A stretch of DNA of 64,000 nt. Source: Planifilum fimeticola. Lineage in GTDB: Bacteria > Bacillota > Bacilli > Thermoactinomycetales > DSM-44946. Every line of letters starts with the position of its first letter. The first letter of the stretch is position 1. Positions 10,733 through 21,374 of this stretch are shown here, one piece after another. Under the pieces are notes generated by a model. The model saw nothing but the letters and a program-made list of their open reading frames with translations, was not told the origin of the DNA and searched no databases. The stretch covers positions 62,001-126,000 of the forward strand of contig NZ_PVNE01000002.1 of assembly GCF_003001905.1 (NCBI RefSeq), written 5' to 3'. Position numbers and translations under genes: made by a program.

Positions 10733-10853
10733 GAGAGAGGGAAACCGAGAACGTGTTCGGCGGGAGGAACAGACGGAGGAGAGCGTGTGGCCGGGGAAAG
10801 GCCCGGCACGCGCTTCCTCCTCATCCCACAAGAGATCAAAAGGAGAGGAAACC

Positions 10854-11972
10854 ATGGCGAAGAAAATTGCCGTTCTCCCGGGGGACGGGATCGGGCCGGA
10901 AATCGTGGATGAAGGTGTCAAAGTCCTCCGGGCGGTGGCGGAGAGCTTCGGTTATCGCTTTGCGTTCCGGTTTGGAATGGTGGGGGGCGGGGCGATCGAC
11001 CGGGTGGGAACCCCCCTCCCGCAGGAAACCTTGGATTTATGCCGCGATTCGGATGCGGTGCTCCTGGGGGCGGTGGGCGGCCCCCGGTGGGACGACAATC
11101 CGCCCGAGTTGCGCCCGGAGAAGGCGCTGCTGAGTCTTCGGAAGGAGCTGGGGCTGTTCGCCAACCTGCGTCCTGCCATGTTGTTTGAGGGCATGGAGCA
11201 AAGTTCGACCCTCCGTCCGGAGGTGCTCAAGGGCGTGGATCTGATCGTCGTCCGGGAGCTGACCGGCGGCATCTATTTCGGGGAAAAGAGCCGGGAACGG
11301 CTGGAGGAGGGCGAGCGGGCGACGGACACCCTGGTTTATCACGAGTGGGAGATCGAGCGGATCGTCCGGCGCGCCTTTGACATCGCCCGCGGACGGCGGA
11401 AGCGGGTCACCTCCGTCGACAAGGCCAACGTTTTGGAGAGTTCCCGCCTGTGGCGTTCCGTCGTCAACCGGGTGGCTGAAGATTACCCCGACGTCGAGCT
11501 GGAACACATGCTCGTGGACAATTGCGCGATGCAGGTGGTCCGAAAACCCTCCCACTTTGACGTCATCGTCACCGAGAACATGTTCGGGGACATTCTGAGC
11601 GATGAAACGGCCATTTTGACCGGATCGATCGGGATGCTTCCCTCCGCCAGCCTCGGCGACGGTTCCTTCGGCCTGTACGAGCCGGTTCACGGTTCCGCCC
11701 CGGATATCGCCGGTCAAGGCGTGGCCAATCCCGTTGCCACCATCCTGTCTGTGGCGATGATGCTTCGTCACTCCTTCGGATACGAAGAGGCCGCGCGGGC
11801 CGTCGAACAAGCGGTCCGCTCCGTTCTTGCCGCCGGTTACCGGACGGCGGATTTGGCTCCATCGGGCGATTTGGCCATCGGCACCGAGGAATTCGGTGAC
11901 CGGGTGGCGGAGGCGGTCCGGCGTCACGTACCGTCTTCCTCGACGACGGTGCCGCTGGAGATTGTGTTGTAA
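10854..11972 (+). CDS. leuB: 3-isopropylmalate dehydrogenase
   Basis: 372 residues. NAD-dependent oxidative decarboxylation of 3-isopropylmalate in leucine synthesis. N-terminal [18 protein letters not shown], the substrate region [12 protein letters not shown], and [23 protein letters not shown] near the metal and NAD site are all present. ATG at 10854 follows AAAGGAGAGGAAACC. Last gene of the operon; leuC and leuD, normally next, are absent and must lie elsewhere if the pathway is complete. Confidence 0.96.
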   Translation: MAKKIAVLPGDGIGPEIVDEGVKVLRAVAESFGYRFAFRFGMVGGGAIDRVGTPLPQETLDLCRDSDAVLLGAVGGPRWDDNPPELRPEKALLSLRKELGLFANLRPAMLFEGMEQSSTLRPEVLKGVDLIVVRELTGGIYFGEKSRERLEEGERATDTLVYHEWEIERIVRRAFDIARGRRKRVTSVDKANVLESSRLWRSVVNRVAEDYPDVELEHMLVDNCAMQVVRKPSHFDVIVTENMFGDILSDETAILTGSIGMLPSASLGDGSFGLYEPVHGSAPDIAGQGVANPVATILSVAMMLRHSFGYEEAARAVEQAVRSVLAAGYRTADLAPSGDLAIGTEEFGDRVAEAVRRHVPSSSTTVPLEIVL

Positions 11973-11999
11973 TTTCCCGACTAGTCAACCCCTTGCCTT

Positions 12000-12029
12000 C
12001 GGGGCCCTGCTGAAAAAGGGCCCTCTTTT
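12000..12029 (+). terminator. Intrinsic terminator of the ilv-leu operon
   Basis: GGGCCC (12000-12005) and GGGCCC (12016-12021), a self-complementary arm pair, are followed by TCTTTTTT. It lies 28 bases after leuB. Confidence 0.85.
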
Positions 12030-12218
12030 TTATGGAGGGGGGTCCCTATATATAATGAAGAAATTCATCCGGAAACCCAATCCGTCCGCGTCGTGTCCAT
12101 GATCGCCGTCACACCGGACGCGGCAAATTTTCACGGTTTTGTGACCGCGATGCAGTTGGAGGATCCGCCATGATATACTATGTTTGATAGAAATCCATCC
12201 CACAAGGTGAAACAATCC

Positions 12219-12770
12219 ATGGAAAAGACCAATCATCAGACGGGAAACGCCAGGCAGCGAAACTACACCCCCTGGGTCGTCACCCTGTCGATTGCCATCA
12301 ACCTGATCGTGGCCGTTCTGTTTTTCATGCCGAAGGCGGATCGCTTCGATCACTGGGACCTCACCTTTCTGCCCATGTTGAACGCGATTTTCAACAGCTT
12401 TACCACGGTTTTTCTGCTGGTGGCTTTGTACTTCATCCGCCGGAAAAACGTGAAGATGCACCGCCGGTTCATCCTGGCCGCCTTCACCACGACGGCGCTG
12501 TTTTTGGTCACATACCTGATCTACCATTCCCTGGCGGAATCGACGTCTTACGGCGGCGAAGGAGTGCTGAAGGCCGTCTATTATTTCATTTTGATCACCC
12601 ACATCGTCCTGGCGGCGGTGATTGTTCCCCTGGCCCTCTTCACCCTCGCCTGGGGGCTCAATATGCAGTTGGAGAAACACCGAAAAATCGCACGCTGGAC
12701 GATGCCCCTGTGGCTATACGTCAGCATCACCGGCGTCCTGGTGTATCTGATGATCTCTCCCTATTACTGA
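12219..12770 (+). CDS. DUF420 membrane protein (YozB type)
   Basis: 183 residues with five or six hydrophobic segments. Motifs HWDLTFLPMLNAIFNSFTT, HRRFILAAFTTTALFLVTYLIYH and HIVLAAVIVPLALFTLAWGL carry the spaced histidines seen in DUF420 proteins, which are related to cytochrome-oxidase-associated membrane proteins; the function is not settled. ATG at 12219 is chosen because a TATACT element sits just upstream of the earlier in-frame ATG at 12180, which would then be outside the mRNA, and AAGGTG precedes it. Confidence 0.85.
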   Translation: MEKTNHQTGNARQRNYTPWVVTLSIAINLIVAVLFFMPKADRFDHWDLTFLPMLNAIFNSFTTVFLLVALYFIRRKNVKMHRRFILAAFTTTALFLVTYLIYHSLAESTSYGGEGVLKAVYYFILITHIVLAAVIVPLALFTLAWGLNMQLEKHRKIARWTMPLWLYVSITGVLVYLMISPYY

Positions 12771-12799
12771 CGCAAAAAGAAACCTTCCTGGCTCCGTCG

Positions 12800-12828
12800 G
12801 GGGAGCGCCTGACGAGGCGCTCCCCTTT
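12800..12828 (+). terminator. Intrinsic terminator after the DUF420 gene
   Basis: Perfect 11-bp stem GGGGAGCGCCT / AGGCGCTCCCC with a GACG loop, followed by TTTGT. Confidence 0.85.
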
Positions 12829-12956
12829 GTCCGGAGAGGAAGCGCCGGTGAAGTTTCATCCTCGGCTCCAGCAAAGCCTTTCGCCCAGCGGGAAATCTTT
12901 TCCGATCTCCCGAAAAAACCTGATGTTCTTGCATCGGGACAAATCTCCAATTGTTA

Positions 12957-12985
12957 TTGCATTAAATTTTCTAATTAAATATAAT
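12957..12985 (+). promoter_or_regulatory. Sigma-A promoter of glpFK
   Basis: TTGCAT (12957-12962) and TATAAT (12980-12985) with 17-base spacing in an AT-rich stretch. It leaves a leader of about 80 bases before glpF. I see no GlpP-type terminator/antiterminator hairpin in that leader. Confidence 0.75.
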
Positions 12986-13074
12986 GTTTTGATAGAACCA
13001 TATTTTTCTGCCGGACAAAAAGGCGTAAAGGGGCTATACCTTTCGAGGATTATCGGGAAAGGGGAGTCGAACGG

Positions 13075-13911
13075 GTGAATCGGAACCTGTGGGGACAGTG
13101 CCTGTCCGAATTTGTCGGTACGTTTATCCTGATCTTCATCGGGTGCGGTGCGGTGGCCGGTTGGGTGCTGAACGAACTGTCCCTGGATCTGTGGGGGATT
13201 TCCTTCATCTGGGGACTGGCCGTCGCCATGGCGATCTACATTACCGGACCGGTGTCGGGGACGCACATCAATCCGGCGGTGACCGTCACCATGGCGGTTT
13301 TTCGCGGTTTTCCATGGAAAAACGTGATTCCCTACATCGTCGCCCAGATGGCGGGAGCCTTCGCGGGCGCGGCCGTCGTCTACTTCTTTTACCGGCATGC
13401 TTTCGCTCAGTTTGAAGCCGGTCAAAACATTGTCCGGGGTTCGGCGGACAGTTTGGTTACCGCAAAGGTATTTTCCACCTATCCGGCTCCTTACCTGTCC
13501 AATTGGGAGGCCTTCTTCGTCGAATTTGCCATCACGGCCCTCCTGCTGATGGTGATCCTGGCCGTGGTCGATGAACGGCACCCGCTGTTGTCGGCGCTGA
13601 AAAACCTCGGACCCCTGGTGATCGGGCTGACCATCGCGATGATCGGAGGATCCTTCGGCAGCCTGACGGGATTCGCCCTCAACCCCGCGCGGGATTTCGG
13701 GCCCAAACTGTTCGCGGCGTTGGCGGGTTGGGACAGCATTGCCCTGCCCGGCCCGGGAGCTTATTTCTGGGTGCCTTTGATCGCTCCCGTCCTCGGGGGC
13801 TTGTTCGGCGCGCTGGTGTATGACGGCGTCATCCGCCCGTTCCTTCAGCGAGAGGAGGAAGTGCCGGCCCAGGCGGATCAACAACAGCGTCCGCTGGACG
13901 CGTCCCGGTGA
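13075..13911 (+). CDS. glpF: Glycerol uptake facilitator (aquaglyceroporin, MIP family)
   Basis: 278 residues with six membrane spans and two half-helices carrying the NPA signatures: SGTHINPAVTV near residue 62 and GFALNPARDFGPK near 198. The aspartate after the second NPA (NPARD) is typical of glycerol-conducting members. It allows passive glycerol entry, which GlpK then traps by phosphorylation. GTG at 13075 follows GGGAAAGGGGAG. Followed by glpK after 74 bases with no terminator, so a glpFK operon. Confidence 0.92.
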   Translation: MNRNLWGQCLSEFVGTFILIFIGCGAVAGWVLNELSLDLWGISFIWGLAVAMAIYITGPVSGTHINPAVTVTMAVFRGFPWKNVIPYIVAQMAGAFAGAAVVYFFYRHAFAQFEAGQNIVRGSADSLVTAKVFSTYPAPYLSNWEAFFVEFAITALLLMVILAVVDERHPLLSALKNLGPLVIGLTIAMIGGSFGSLTGFALNPARDFGPKLFAALAGWDSIALPGPGAYFWVPLIAPVLGGLFGALVYDGVIRPFLQREEEVPAQADQQQRPLDASR

Positions 13912-13973
13912 ACGGCTGAAGTCGACGGAAGGGAAGGCGGCGCGGGAGGAAGAAATCCTTTGTAGCGGGATAA

Positions 13974-15494
<1,521 letters not shown>

Positions 15495-15558
15495 ATCCTT
15501 CATCCGGAAAAGAAGAAGCGGGTTCCGATAGAACCCGGAGGAAAAGTTGGGAAGCATG

Positions 15559-15595
15559 CCCCTTAAAGACGCATTGCGGCTTTAAGGGGTTTTTT
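15559..15595 (+). terminator. Intrinsic terminator of glpFK
   Basis: CCCCTTAAAG and CTTTAAGGGG form a perfect 10-bp stem with an 11-base loop, followed by TTTTTT. Confidence 0.92.
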
Positions 15596-15872
15596 CATCT
15601 CCGAAGGGGACGCGCGACGGAGGATTTTGTCTCGGGAAATTAAATGGGGCCCCTGTGAATTTCGGAACAGCACGAACCGACGGGTTCGATCCTGGCAATC
15701 GGAACGATCGGACTTGTCTGTTTCCGGTACAAGATTCCGAATGGTCGATTGATGATCTCATTTTCCTGTGAGATGATTGAATAGGGGCCCGGTTTGAACG
15801 GACCGGCTTCTTTTCTTCATGATTATTTGCACGTCGAATGAATCGGGAATTCATGCGGGGGTGATACATCCG
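15596..15872 (+). other. Intergenic region before galT, with a small inverted repeat
   Basis: About 275 bases without a gene. The only structure I can point to is ATCTCA (15755-15760) and TGAGAT (15769-15774), perfect 6-base arms 8 bases apart, which could be an operator for the gal operon. No clear -35/-10 pair stands out. GGGGGTGAT at 15857-15865 is the galT ribosome binding site. Confidence 0.35.
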
Positions 15873-16856
15873 GTGGAACTGCGCTACAATCCCCTTTTGG
15901 ACGATTGGACGATGGTGGCCTCCAATCGAAAGAACCGGCCCAACCTTCCGAAGACGGATTGTCCTTTTTGTCCGGGTTCGGGCAAGGTTCCGGATGACTA
16001 CGACGTTTATGCGTACGACAACGATTTTCCGGCGCTGATGCCGGATCCGCCGGATCCCGATCCGGTGGGTTCCTCCCTCTACCGGACCCGCAAGGCGGTG
16101 GGCAAATGCGAAGTGATCCTCTATTCACCCAGTCACACGGCCACCCTTCCGGAGCTTTCCGTGGATCACATCGAGAAGCTGGTCGATTTGTGGACGGAAC
16201 GTTTCGTCGAATTGGGCAAGGATCCGAGGCATCAATACGTGCTCATCTTTGAAAACCGGGGGAGGGAATGCGGGGTGACGATGTTCCATCCCCACGGTCA
16301 AATCTACGCCTATTCTCACATGCCCCTGAAGATTCGCACCGAGCTGGAGAATTGCCGCAAACATTACGAGCGGAAAGGATCCTGCCTGATCTGCGACATG
16401 AACCGGGAGGAAAGGGCCTTCGGGGGGAGGGTGATCGCCGAAAACGACCATTTTGTCGCCTATCTTCCCTTTTTCACCGATTATCCCTACGGTGTGTTCA
16501 TCGTCAGCAACAGACACAAAACCGCCCTCAGCGACTTTGACCGGGCGGAGAGGCGCAGCCTGGCGGATATGTTGCAAAAGGTGACCGGGGCGATGGACAA
16601 CCTGTTTCACAAGCTGTTTCCCTACATGATGGTCCTGCACCAGCGGCCCGTCAACGGGGAGGATGTGGAGGACTACTATCATTTTCACATCGAGTTTTAT
16701 CCTCCCCTTCGAGAGGCGGACAAAATCAAATATTACGCTTCTTCGGAGATGGGGGCCTGGGCGGCGTGCAATCCCCATTCCGTCGAGGAGTGCGCGGAGC
16801 AGTTGCGCGAAGCTTATCACCGCTTTATGCGGGAAGGGAGGCGGGTGTTCCGATGA
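15873..16856 (+). CDS. galT: Galactose-1-phosphate uridylyltransferase
   Basis: 327 residues. It exchanges UMP between UDP-glucose and galactose 1-phosphate in the Leloir pathway. The active-site histidine motif HPHGQ (in TMFHPHGQIYAYSH), the zinc-type cysteines CPFCPGSG near the N-terminus, and the late HFHIEFYPP histidine motif are visible. GTG at 15873 is selected because GGGGGTGAT stands 7 bases before it and the family normally starts at ELRYNPL; an ATG at 15819 has no ribosome binding site. It overlaps galK by ATGA. Confidence 0.93.
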   Translation: MELRYNPLLDDWTMVASNRKNRPNLPKTDCPFCPGSGKVPDDYDVYAYDNDFPALMPDPPDPDPVGSSLYRTRKAVGKCEVILYSPSHTATLPELSVDHIEKLVDLWTERFVELGKDPRHQYVLIFENRGRECGVTMFHPHGQIYAYSHMPLKIRTELENCRKHYERKGSCLICDMNREERAFGGRVIAENDHFVAYLPFFTDYPYGVFIVSNRHKTALSDFDRAERRSLADMLQKVTGAMDNLFHKLFPYMMVLHQRPVNGEDVEDYYHFHIEFYPPLREADKIKYYASSEMGAWAACNPHSVEECAEQLREAYHRFMREGRRVFR

Positions 16857-18043
16857 AAAGCGTCGAGGGGCTGGAACGGGAATTTGTCCGCCTTTACGGC
16901 GCCGAGCCCGAACGGGTGTTTTTCGCCCCGGGGAGGGTGAATCTCATCGGGGAACACACCGACTACAACGGCGGGCACGTGTTTCCCGCCGCCCTCACCT
17001 TCGGAACCCTTGTGGCGGTTCGAACCCGGAAGGACGGCCGTTTCCGCCTGGCCTCTCTCCAATTTGCGAACCGGGTGGAGGTAGGGGAAGGGGACGTGGT
17101 TTATCGAAAGGAGGACGGATGGGCCAATTTCCCCAAAGGGGTGCTGCACCAGTTTCTTGAACGGGGAGTTCAGCTTCCCGGTTGCGACATGCTGTTCGAC
17201 GGGGATGTCCCCCTGGGAGCGGGCCTCTCCTCTTCCGCCTCCATCGAGCTGGCTGCGGCGACGGCCGTTTCCGCCGTGAGCGGCCTCTCCTGGCCGATGA
17301 CCCGTCTGGTTCGGCTGGCCCAGCAGGCGGAAAACGAATTTGTCGGAGTCAAGTGCGGGATCATGGACCAGTTCGCCTCCGGCATGGGGAAGGAGGACCA
17401 CGCCATTCTTCTTCATTGCGACACGCTCAAGTACCGACATGTCCCCCTCCGCTGGGGGGATTATCGCCTTGTCATCGTTCACACCAACAAGTCTCGGGGG
17501 TTGGCCGGATCGAAATACAACGAGCGCCGGCAGGAGTGTGAAGCCGGACTGCGGGAACTGAGGCGGGAGTTTCCCGGTTTGACGTCCCTGGGAGATGTGC
17601 GTCCGGAAGAATGGGAACGGGTGCAGGGCCGGGTCTCGTCCGAGCGGTTGCGGCGGCGGATCCGGCACGTGGTGACGGAAAACAACCGGGTGCTCCGCTC
17701 CGCGGAAGCCCTCGAGTCGGGGGATCTGCTGGCTTTTGGTCGGTTGATGAGGGAGTCCCATCTCTCCCTCCAGAGGGATTACGAGGTGACCGGCCCGGAG
17801 CTGGACGCCCTTTTTGAAGAGGCAAACCGGGTGGAGGGATGCATCGGGGCGCGGATGACAGGAGCCGGGTTTGGCGGCTGCACGGTGAACCTGGTGCACC
17901 GGGATGCGCTGGAGAATTTCCGGTCACGCGTGGAGGAAGGATATCGCCGGCGAACCGGATTGACGCCTCTCTTCTATCATCCGGGAATCGGCGACGGAGC
18001 GAGAGAGATTCACAGGGGGGGAGAGTCATGGCGGTCCTCGTGA
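16853..18043 (+). CDS. galK: Galactokinase
   Basis: 396 residues of the GHMP kinase family. It phosphorylates galactose with ATP. The galactokinase signature APGRVNLIGEHTDYNGG (residues about 24-40), the ATP loop PLGAGLSSSASIELA, the catalytic region CGIMDQFASGMG and the C-terminal ARMTGAGFGGCTV are present. The start overlaps the galT stop and the end overlaps the galE start by 16 bases, so the three are tightly coupled. Confidence 0.96.
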   Translation: MKSVEGLEREFVRLYGAEPERVFFAPGRVNLIGEHTDYNGGHVFPAALTFGTLVAVRTRKDGRFRLASLQFANRVEVGEGDVVYRKEDGWANFPKGVLHQFLERGVQLPGCDMLFDGDVPLGAGLSSSASIELAAATAVSAVSGLSWPMTRLVRLAQQAENEFVGVKCGIMDQFASGMGKEDHAILLHCDTLKYRHVPLRWGDYRLVIVHTNKSRGLAGSKYNERRQECEAGLRELRREFPGLTSLGDVRPEEWERVQGRVSSERLRRRIRHVVTENNRVLRSAEALESGDLLAFGRLMRESHLSLQRDYEVTGPELDALFEEANRVEGCIGARMTGAGFGGCTVNLVHRDALENFRSRVEEGYRRRTGLTPLFYHPGIGDGAREIHRGGESWRSS

Positions 18044-19029
18044 CCGGCGGGGCGGGATATATCGGCAGCCATACGGTGTTGGAACTGATGGAGCAGGGAG
18101 AAGAGGTGGTGGTCCTGGACAACCTCCGAACCGGGCACGCGGGTGCGGTACGGGCCCCCGCCTTTTACCGGGGGGAGATCGGGGATGAAGCCTTGCTGGA
18201 CCGGGTTTTTCGGGAACGGGAGATCGAAGCGGTAATCCATTTTGCCGCCTGCTCCCTGGTGGGGGAGAGCGGCAAAAATCCTCTTCTCTACTATGAGAAC
18301 AACGTGGGTGGAACCCTTCGCCTGTTAAAAAAGATGGTTGAACACGGTGTGAAGCATCTCGTCTTTTCCTCGACGGCGGCGGTGTACGGCGAGCCGGAGA
18401 GGACTCCCATTTCGGAGACGGATCCGACCCATCCCACCAATCCTTACGGGGAGACCAAACTGGCCATCGAGAGGATGCTGAAGTGGTGCGATCGCGCCTA
18501 CGGAGTGAAGGCCGTTTCCCTTCGCTATTTCAACGCCGCCGGCGCCCATCCCTCGGGAGAACTGGGCGAGGATCACGATCCGGAGACCCACCTGATTCCC
18601 ATCGTGTTGCAAACGGCGTTGGGAAAGCGGGAATGCGTCCATGTGTACGGGAATGATTATCCCACAAAGGACGGGACCTGCATCCGGGATTTCATTCATG
18701 TGATGGATCTGGCCCGGGCCCACTGGTTATCCCTCGAGAAGTTGCGCCGGGACGGAGAGGGTGGGGTTTACAATCTGGGCAACGGGTCGGGATTTTCCGT
18801 CCGCGAAGTGATCGGGATGGCCCGTGAGGTGACCGGCCGCCCCATTCCTGAGAAATGGGCCCCCCGACGTCCGGGGGATCCGGCGATTCTGGTGGCTTCC
18901 GCCGAGAAGGCACGGCGGGAGCTGGGCTGGGAGCCCCGATATTCCCGGCTGGAGGAGATTCTGGAGACGGCCTGGAATTGGCACCGCCGCCACCCCGATG
19001 GATTCCGGACGGAGTCGGCGAATGTATAA
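18028..19029 (+). CDS. galE: UDP-glucose 4-epimerase
   Basis: 333 residues of the extended short-chain dehydrogenase family. It interconverts UDP-galactose and UDP-glucose with bound NAD. The Rossmann motif VTGGAGYIGSH is at residues 5-15, catalytic S-x-A-AVYGEP and NPYGETK (Y-x3-K) follow, and SLRYFNAAGAHP is typical. ATG at 18028 follows GGGGGGAGAG. Third gene of the gal operon, completing the Leloir pathway from galactose to glucose 1-phosphate. Confidence 0.96.
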   Translation: MAVLVTGGAGYIGSHTVLELMEQGEEVVVLDNLRTGHAGAVRAPAFYRGEIGDEALLDRVFREREIEAVIHFAACSLVGESGKNPLLYYENNVGGTLRLLKKMVEHGVKHLVFSSTAAVYGEPERTPISETDPTHPTNPYGETKLAIERMLKWCDRAYGVKAVSLRYFNAAGAHPSGELGEDHDPETHLIPIVLQTALGKRECVHVYGNDYPTKDGTCIRDFIHVMDLARAHWLSLEKLRRDGEGGVYNLGNGSGFSVREVIGMAREVTGRPIPEKWAPRRPGDPAILVASAEKARRELGWEPRYSRLEEILETAWNWHRRHPDGFRTESANV

Positions 19030-19040
19030 AGTCCCGTGGA

Positions 19041-19072
19041 AAAAGCGCCCCTGCCTCAGCAGGGGCGCTTTC
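19041..19072. terminator. Bidirectional terminator between galE and the CBS gene
   Basis: Perfect 11-bp stem AGCGCCCCTGC / GCAGGGGCGCT with a CTCA loop. T residues follow on the plus strand, and the A run before it gives TTTTT on the minus strand, so it can serve both convergent units. Confidence 0.85.
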
Positions 19073-19104
19073 CGGGAACTAAGACAGCATGATGATTGCG
19101 GTTT

Positions 19105-19770
19105 TCAGGAATTCTCCTCTTCTTCGGCGGGTTTCACTTCTTTCACGTCCAGGACGCGGAAGCCCTTCTTCTCCAGCTCTTTCCGGATGTTTTCGGTGTG
19201 GGGCGTCGGCTCGATTTTCAGCAGGATCCGCCGACCCACCGCATCTCCGGCGTCGAAGGTGACGACGGTGATGATGTTGACGTCGAAGGGCTTGACGCAT
19301 TCCATGATCTGCTCCATTTCGTGGGGGACGTCGATCAGGACGCCCAGGAGAAAGCGGACACCGGGAATTCCGTGACCGTAGGTGGTGGTCAGGACGGCTT
19401 CGATGTCGCTGATCTTGACGATTCCCAAAAAGGTGAAGCCGTCTTCGTCCACAACGGGCACAAAGGGATGATAGACGATGACGGGAAAGGTGTCCTCAAA
19501 ATCGCTGTCGACGGAAATCGGGTCGATCAGGTAGAGGGCATCGGAGACCTTGTAGTCCTTGAGGGTTTCCAGGTTCTGCACGCCTTCTTCCAACAACGCC
19601 TTGAAGATATAGCGGTACCCGGTGATGCCGAGGAACAGGCCCTTGTCGTCCACCACCGGTACGGAGTCCAGGCCGTTTTTCTGAAGAATGTCAAGGGTTT
19701 CCTGCAGGCTGATGTCGGGGGTGACGGTCACGATCTCTTCCCGGGGCGTCAAGCAGTTGCGGATGAACAT
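19105..19770 (-). CDS. CBS-pair protein with C-terminal ACT-like domain (AcuB-like)
   Basis: 221 residues. Two CBS motifs (LTPREEIVTVTPDISLQETLD... and YKVSDALYLIDPISVDSDFED...) fill residues 1-140, and an ACT-like C-terminal domain of about 80 residues follows (VRFLLGVLIDVPHEMEQIMEC). This order is that of Bacillus AcuB, a protein linked to acetoin use whose ligand is likely an adenosine nucleotide; here the role is only inferred. ATG at 19770 follows GGGAGGAAC; the longer frame lacks a ribosome binding site. Confidence 0.82.
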   Translation of the reverse strand: MFIRNCLTPREEIVTVTPDISLQETLDILQKNGLDSVPVVDDKGLFLGITGYRYIFKALLEEGVQNLETLKDYKVSDALYLIDPISVDSDFEDTFPVIVYHPFVPVVDEDGFTFLGIVKISDIEAVLTTTYGHGIPGVRFLLGVLIDVPHEMEQIMECVKPFDVNIITVVTFDAGDAVGRRILLKIEPTPHTENIRKELEKKGFRVLDVKEVKPAEEEENS

Positions 19771-19809
19771 GACAGTTCCTCCCTTGTTGTCGCGATCAAT
19801 CAAACTTTT

Positions 19810-19840
19810 TCAGGACGATAATCTATTCTCTCCGTCCTGA
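19810..19840 (-). promoter_or_regulatory. Perfect hairpin or operator upstream of the CBS gene
   Basis: TCAGGACG (19810-19817) and CGTCCTGA (19833-19840) are perfect 8-base arms with a 15-base spacer, about 40 bases before the CBS gene start. It lacks a T tract, so an operator or leader hairpin is more likely than a terminator. Confidence 0.4.
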
Positions 19841-19962
19841 GGAAAATCCTTCAGCATTCCTTTGTAGTGAAGGGGATGGGGTGCCCCAAGAGGAGTCTCC
19901 TTTAAAAATTCCTCCTCCGATCCGTGATGAGAAATTCACCGTCCAGGAGTTTTACCTTTATG

Positions 19963-20673
19963 CTATTCCACCCTTTTTTGAAAGGATCGGTACAGCCTCC
20001 ACACGATGCCGAGGTGAATCATCAATCCGAGGGCAAACCAGGTTGGTGTTTCCTTCGCAAAGAGCACTTTAGAGGGCCAGAAGGTGGGAAAAACCAGAAT
20101 CAAGACGTCCCAGGGCCGTGGAAGAAATTGAACCGCGAGGGGAGTGAACACCAGGATCCCCGCTCCTTTGGTCAAAGCCAAACCTTCCACTTTGTTGGCG
20201 GCGAATGCCGCCAGCAGCAAAGCCAACATCGCCGCTTCCATCGTCCACAGCAGCGAGGCGGCCAGGCCTTTTGCTTCATCGACAGGACTCGGGCTGGCGA
20301 AGTGCACGATACAAATCGAATAGATAAAAGACAACAGAACCGGGGTGAACATCCGTGTCAACAAATAGCCCGATTTCATGAGAGGTGTTACGGCAAACAA
20401 CGGGATCAATCCTTCGTCCCGCTCCTCCAGCATCAAAAAACCGGCAACCATTCCCGTGACGAAGGGAACCAGTTGAAGGACCACGGCCTGGATCAGTCCG
20501 TAATAGGGTGTAAGGTCAAAGGCGAACATCCTTTCAAGCCACCCTGCGGCAACAGGGGTTCCAAGACGAAAGAGAACCGCCAATAGCAAGGGACCGGCCG
20601 CAGCCAAAAACAGCAATGGATCGCGAAGGATATTTTTCAGGTCAGCATGAAGCAGGAAGAAGATCCTTTTCAT
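19963..20673 (-). CDS. ABC exporter permease, second subunit
   Basis: 236 residues with about six membrane segments and no domain other than the permease. It starts with MKRIFFLLHADLKNILRDP, typical of ABC-2-like exporters, and has EERDEGLIPLFAVTPLMKSGYL, a motif resembling the EKE.G..E.L.VTPL signature of its neighbour. The start overlaps the stop of the first permease gene by 4 bases (ATGA). Last gene of a TetR-ATPase-permease-permease operon. Substrate unknown. Confidence 0.82.
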   Translation of the reverse strand: MKRIFFLLHADLKNILRDPLLFLAAAGPLLLAVLFRLGTPVAAGWLERMFAFDLTPYYGLIQAVVLQLVPFVTGMVAGFLMLEERDEGLIPLFAVTPLMKSGYLLTRMFTPVLLSFIYSICIVHFASPSPVDEAKGLAASLLWTMEAAMLALLLAAFAANKVEGLALTKGAGILVFTPLAVQFLPRPWDVLILVFPTFWPSKVLFAKETPTWFALGLMIHLGIVWRLYRSFQKRVE

Positions 20674-21374
20674 CCGTCTTCCTTCTTTCCCGCTATCTTT
20701 TTATGAACGGACCGTTTTGCCCAGAGGTAAGCCAGCACCGACCATCCCGTCAGAATGCCCAGCTGAACAAGTCCTTCATCAAATTCCAACGGGCGGAAGG
20801 GAGTTTCGATCAGACGCAGTGATGCACCGGTGGGAAACAGGAAATCGAGCGGCATGTCGTGAATATTCAAATGCTCCAGAACGGGAGGCAAAAAGATCAT
20901 GGCTGCCGGGCTCGATACCAGAAAATATCCGCCCATTGTCCGACAGCGGATCGCCACGCCGAGACCGAAGAGAGTGAAAAAGACGGAAGTCCACCATATT
21001 CCAAGAAGAAACCATGCGGACAACCGGAGGAGCCCAAAGACAGCCGTATAGATCGCCAGGACGGTCATCACGGAAAGAAAGGGAAGAGAGAACGCCTTGG
21101 CCAAGAGGTAGTCCCTCAGCCGGAGGGGGGTTACCATCAAACTTTCAATGATGCCTTGTTCTTTTTCCAGCAGGATGATGCCACCGATGAAGAAATATCC
21201 CAGAAAGCTCGGGTCGGAGAGAATCACCATTGTCGCCATCGTCGGTTTCGACGAATCCGGCAGAAAGGAAAGCAAAACCACATAAAAGAGGGTGACAAAC
21301 AGGTAAGCCAGGTAAAAACCGTGTCGGTATTGAAAACGAACATCCTGTTTCAGAGCAAGCCACACCCTTTTCAT
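20670..21374 (-). CDS. ABC exporter permease, first subunit
   Basis: 234 residues, six hydrophobic segments. The cytoplasmic motif LEKEQGIIESLMVTPLRLRDYLLAK is characteristic of ABC-2-type permeases and of CcmB/NatB-like exporters. Start overlaps the end of the ATPase gene by 4 bases. Works with the ATPase encoded at 21371-22225 and the second permease, presumably as a heterodimeric channel. Confidence 0.84.
   Translation of the reverse strand: MKRVWLALKQDVRFQYRHGFYLAYLFVTLFYVVLLSFLPDSSKPTMATMVILSDPSFLGYFFIGGIILLEKEQGIIESLMVTPLRLRDYLLAKAFSLPFLSVMTVLAIYTAVFGLLRLSAWFLLGIWWTSVFFTLFGLGVAIRCRTMGGYFLVSSPAAMIFLPPVLEHLNIHDMPLDFLFPTGASLRLIETPFRPLEFDEGLVQLGILTGWSVLAYLWAKRSVHKKIAGKKEDG

Noticed and set aside
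15755-15774. ATCTCA/TGAGAT repeat as a definite gal operator
   Set aside because: Six-base arms occur by chance fairly often and no promoter is seen beside it; kept only as a note in the intergenic entry.
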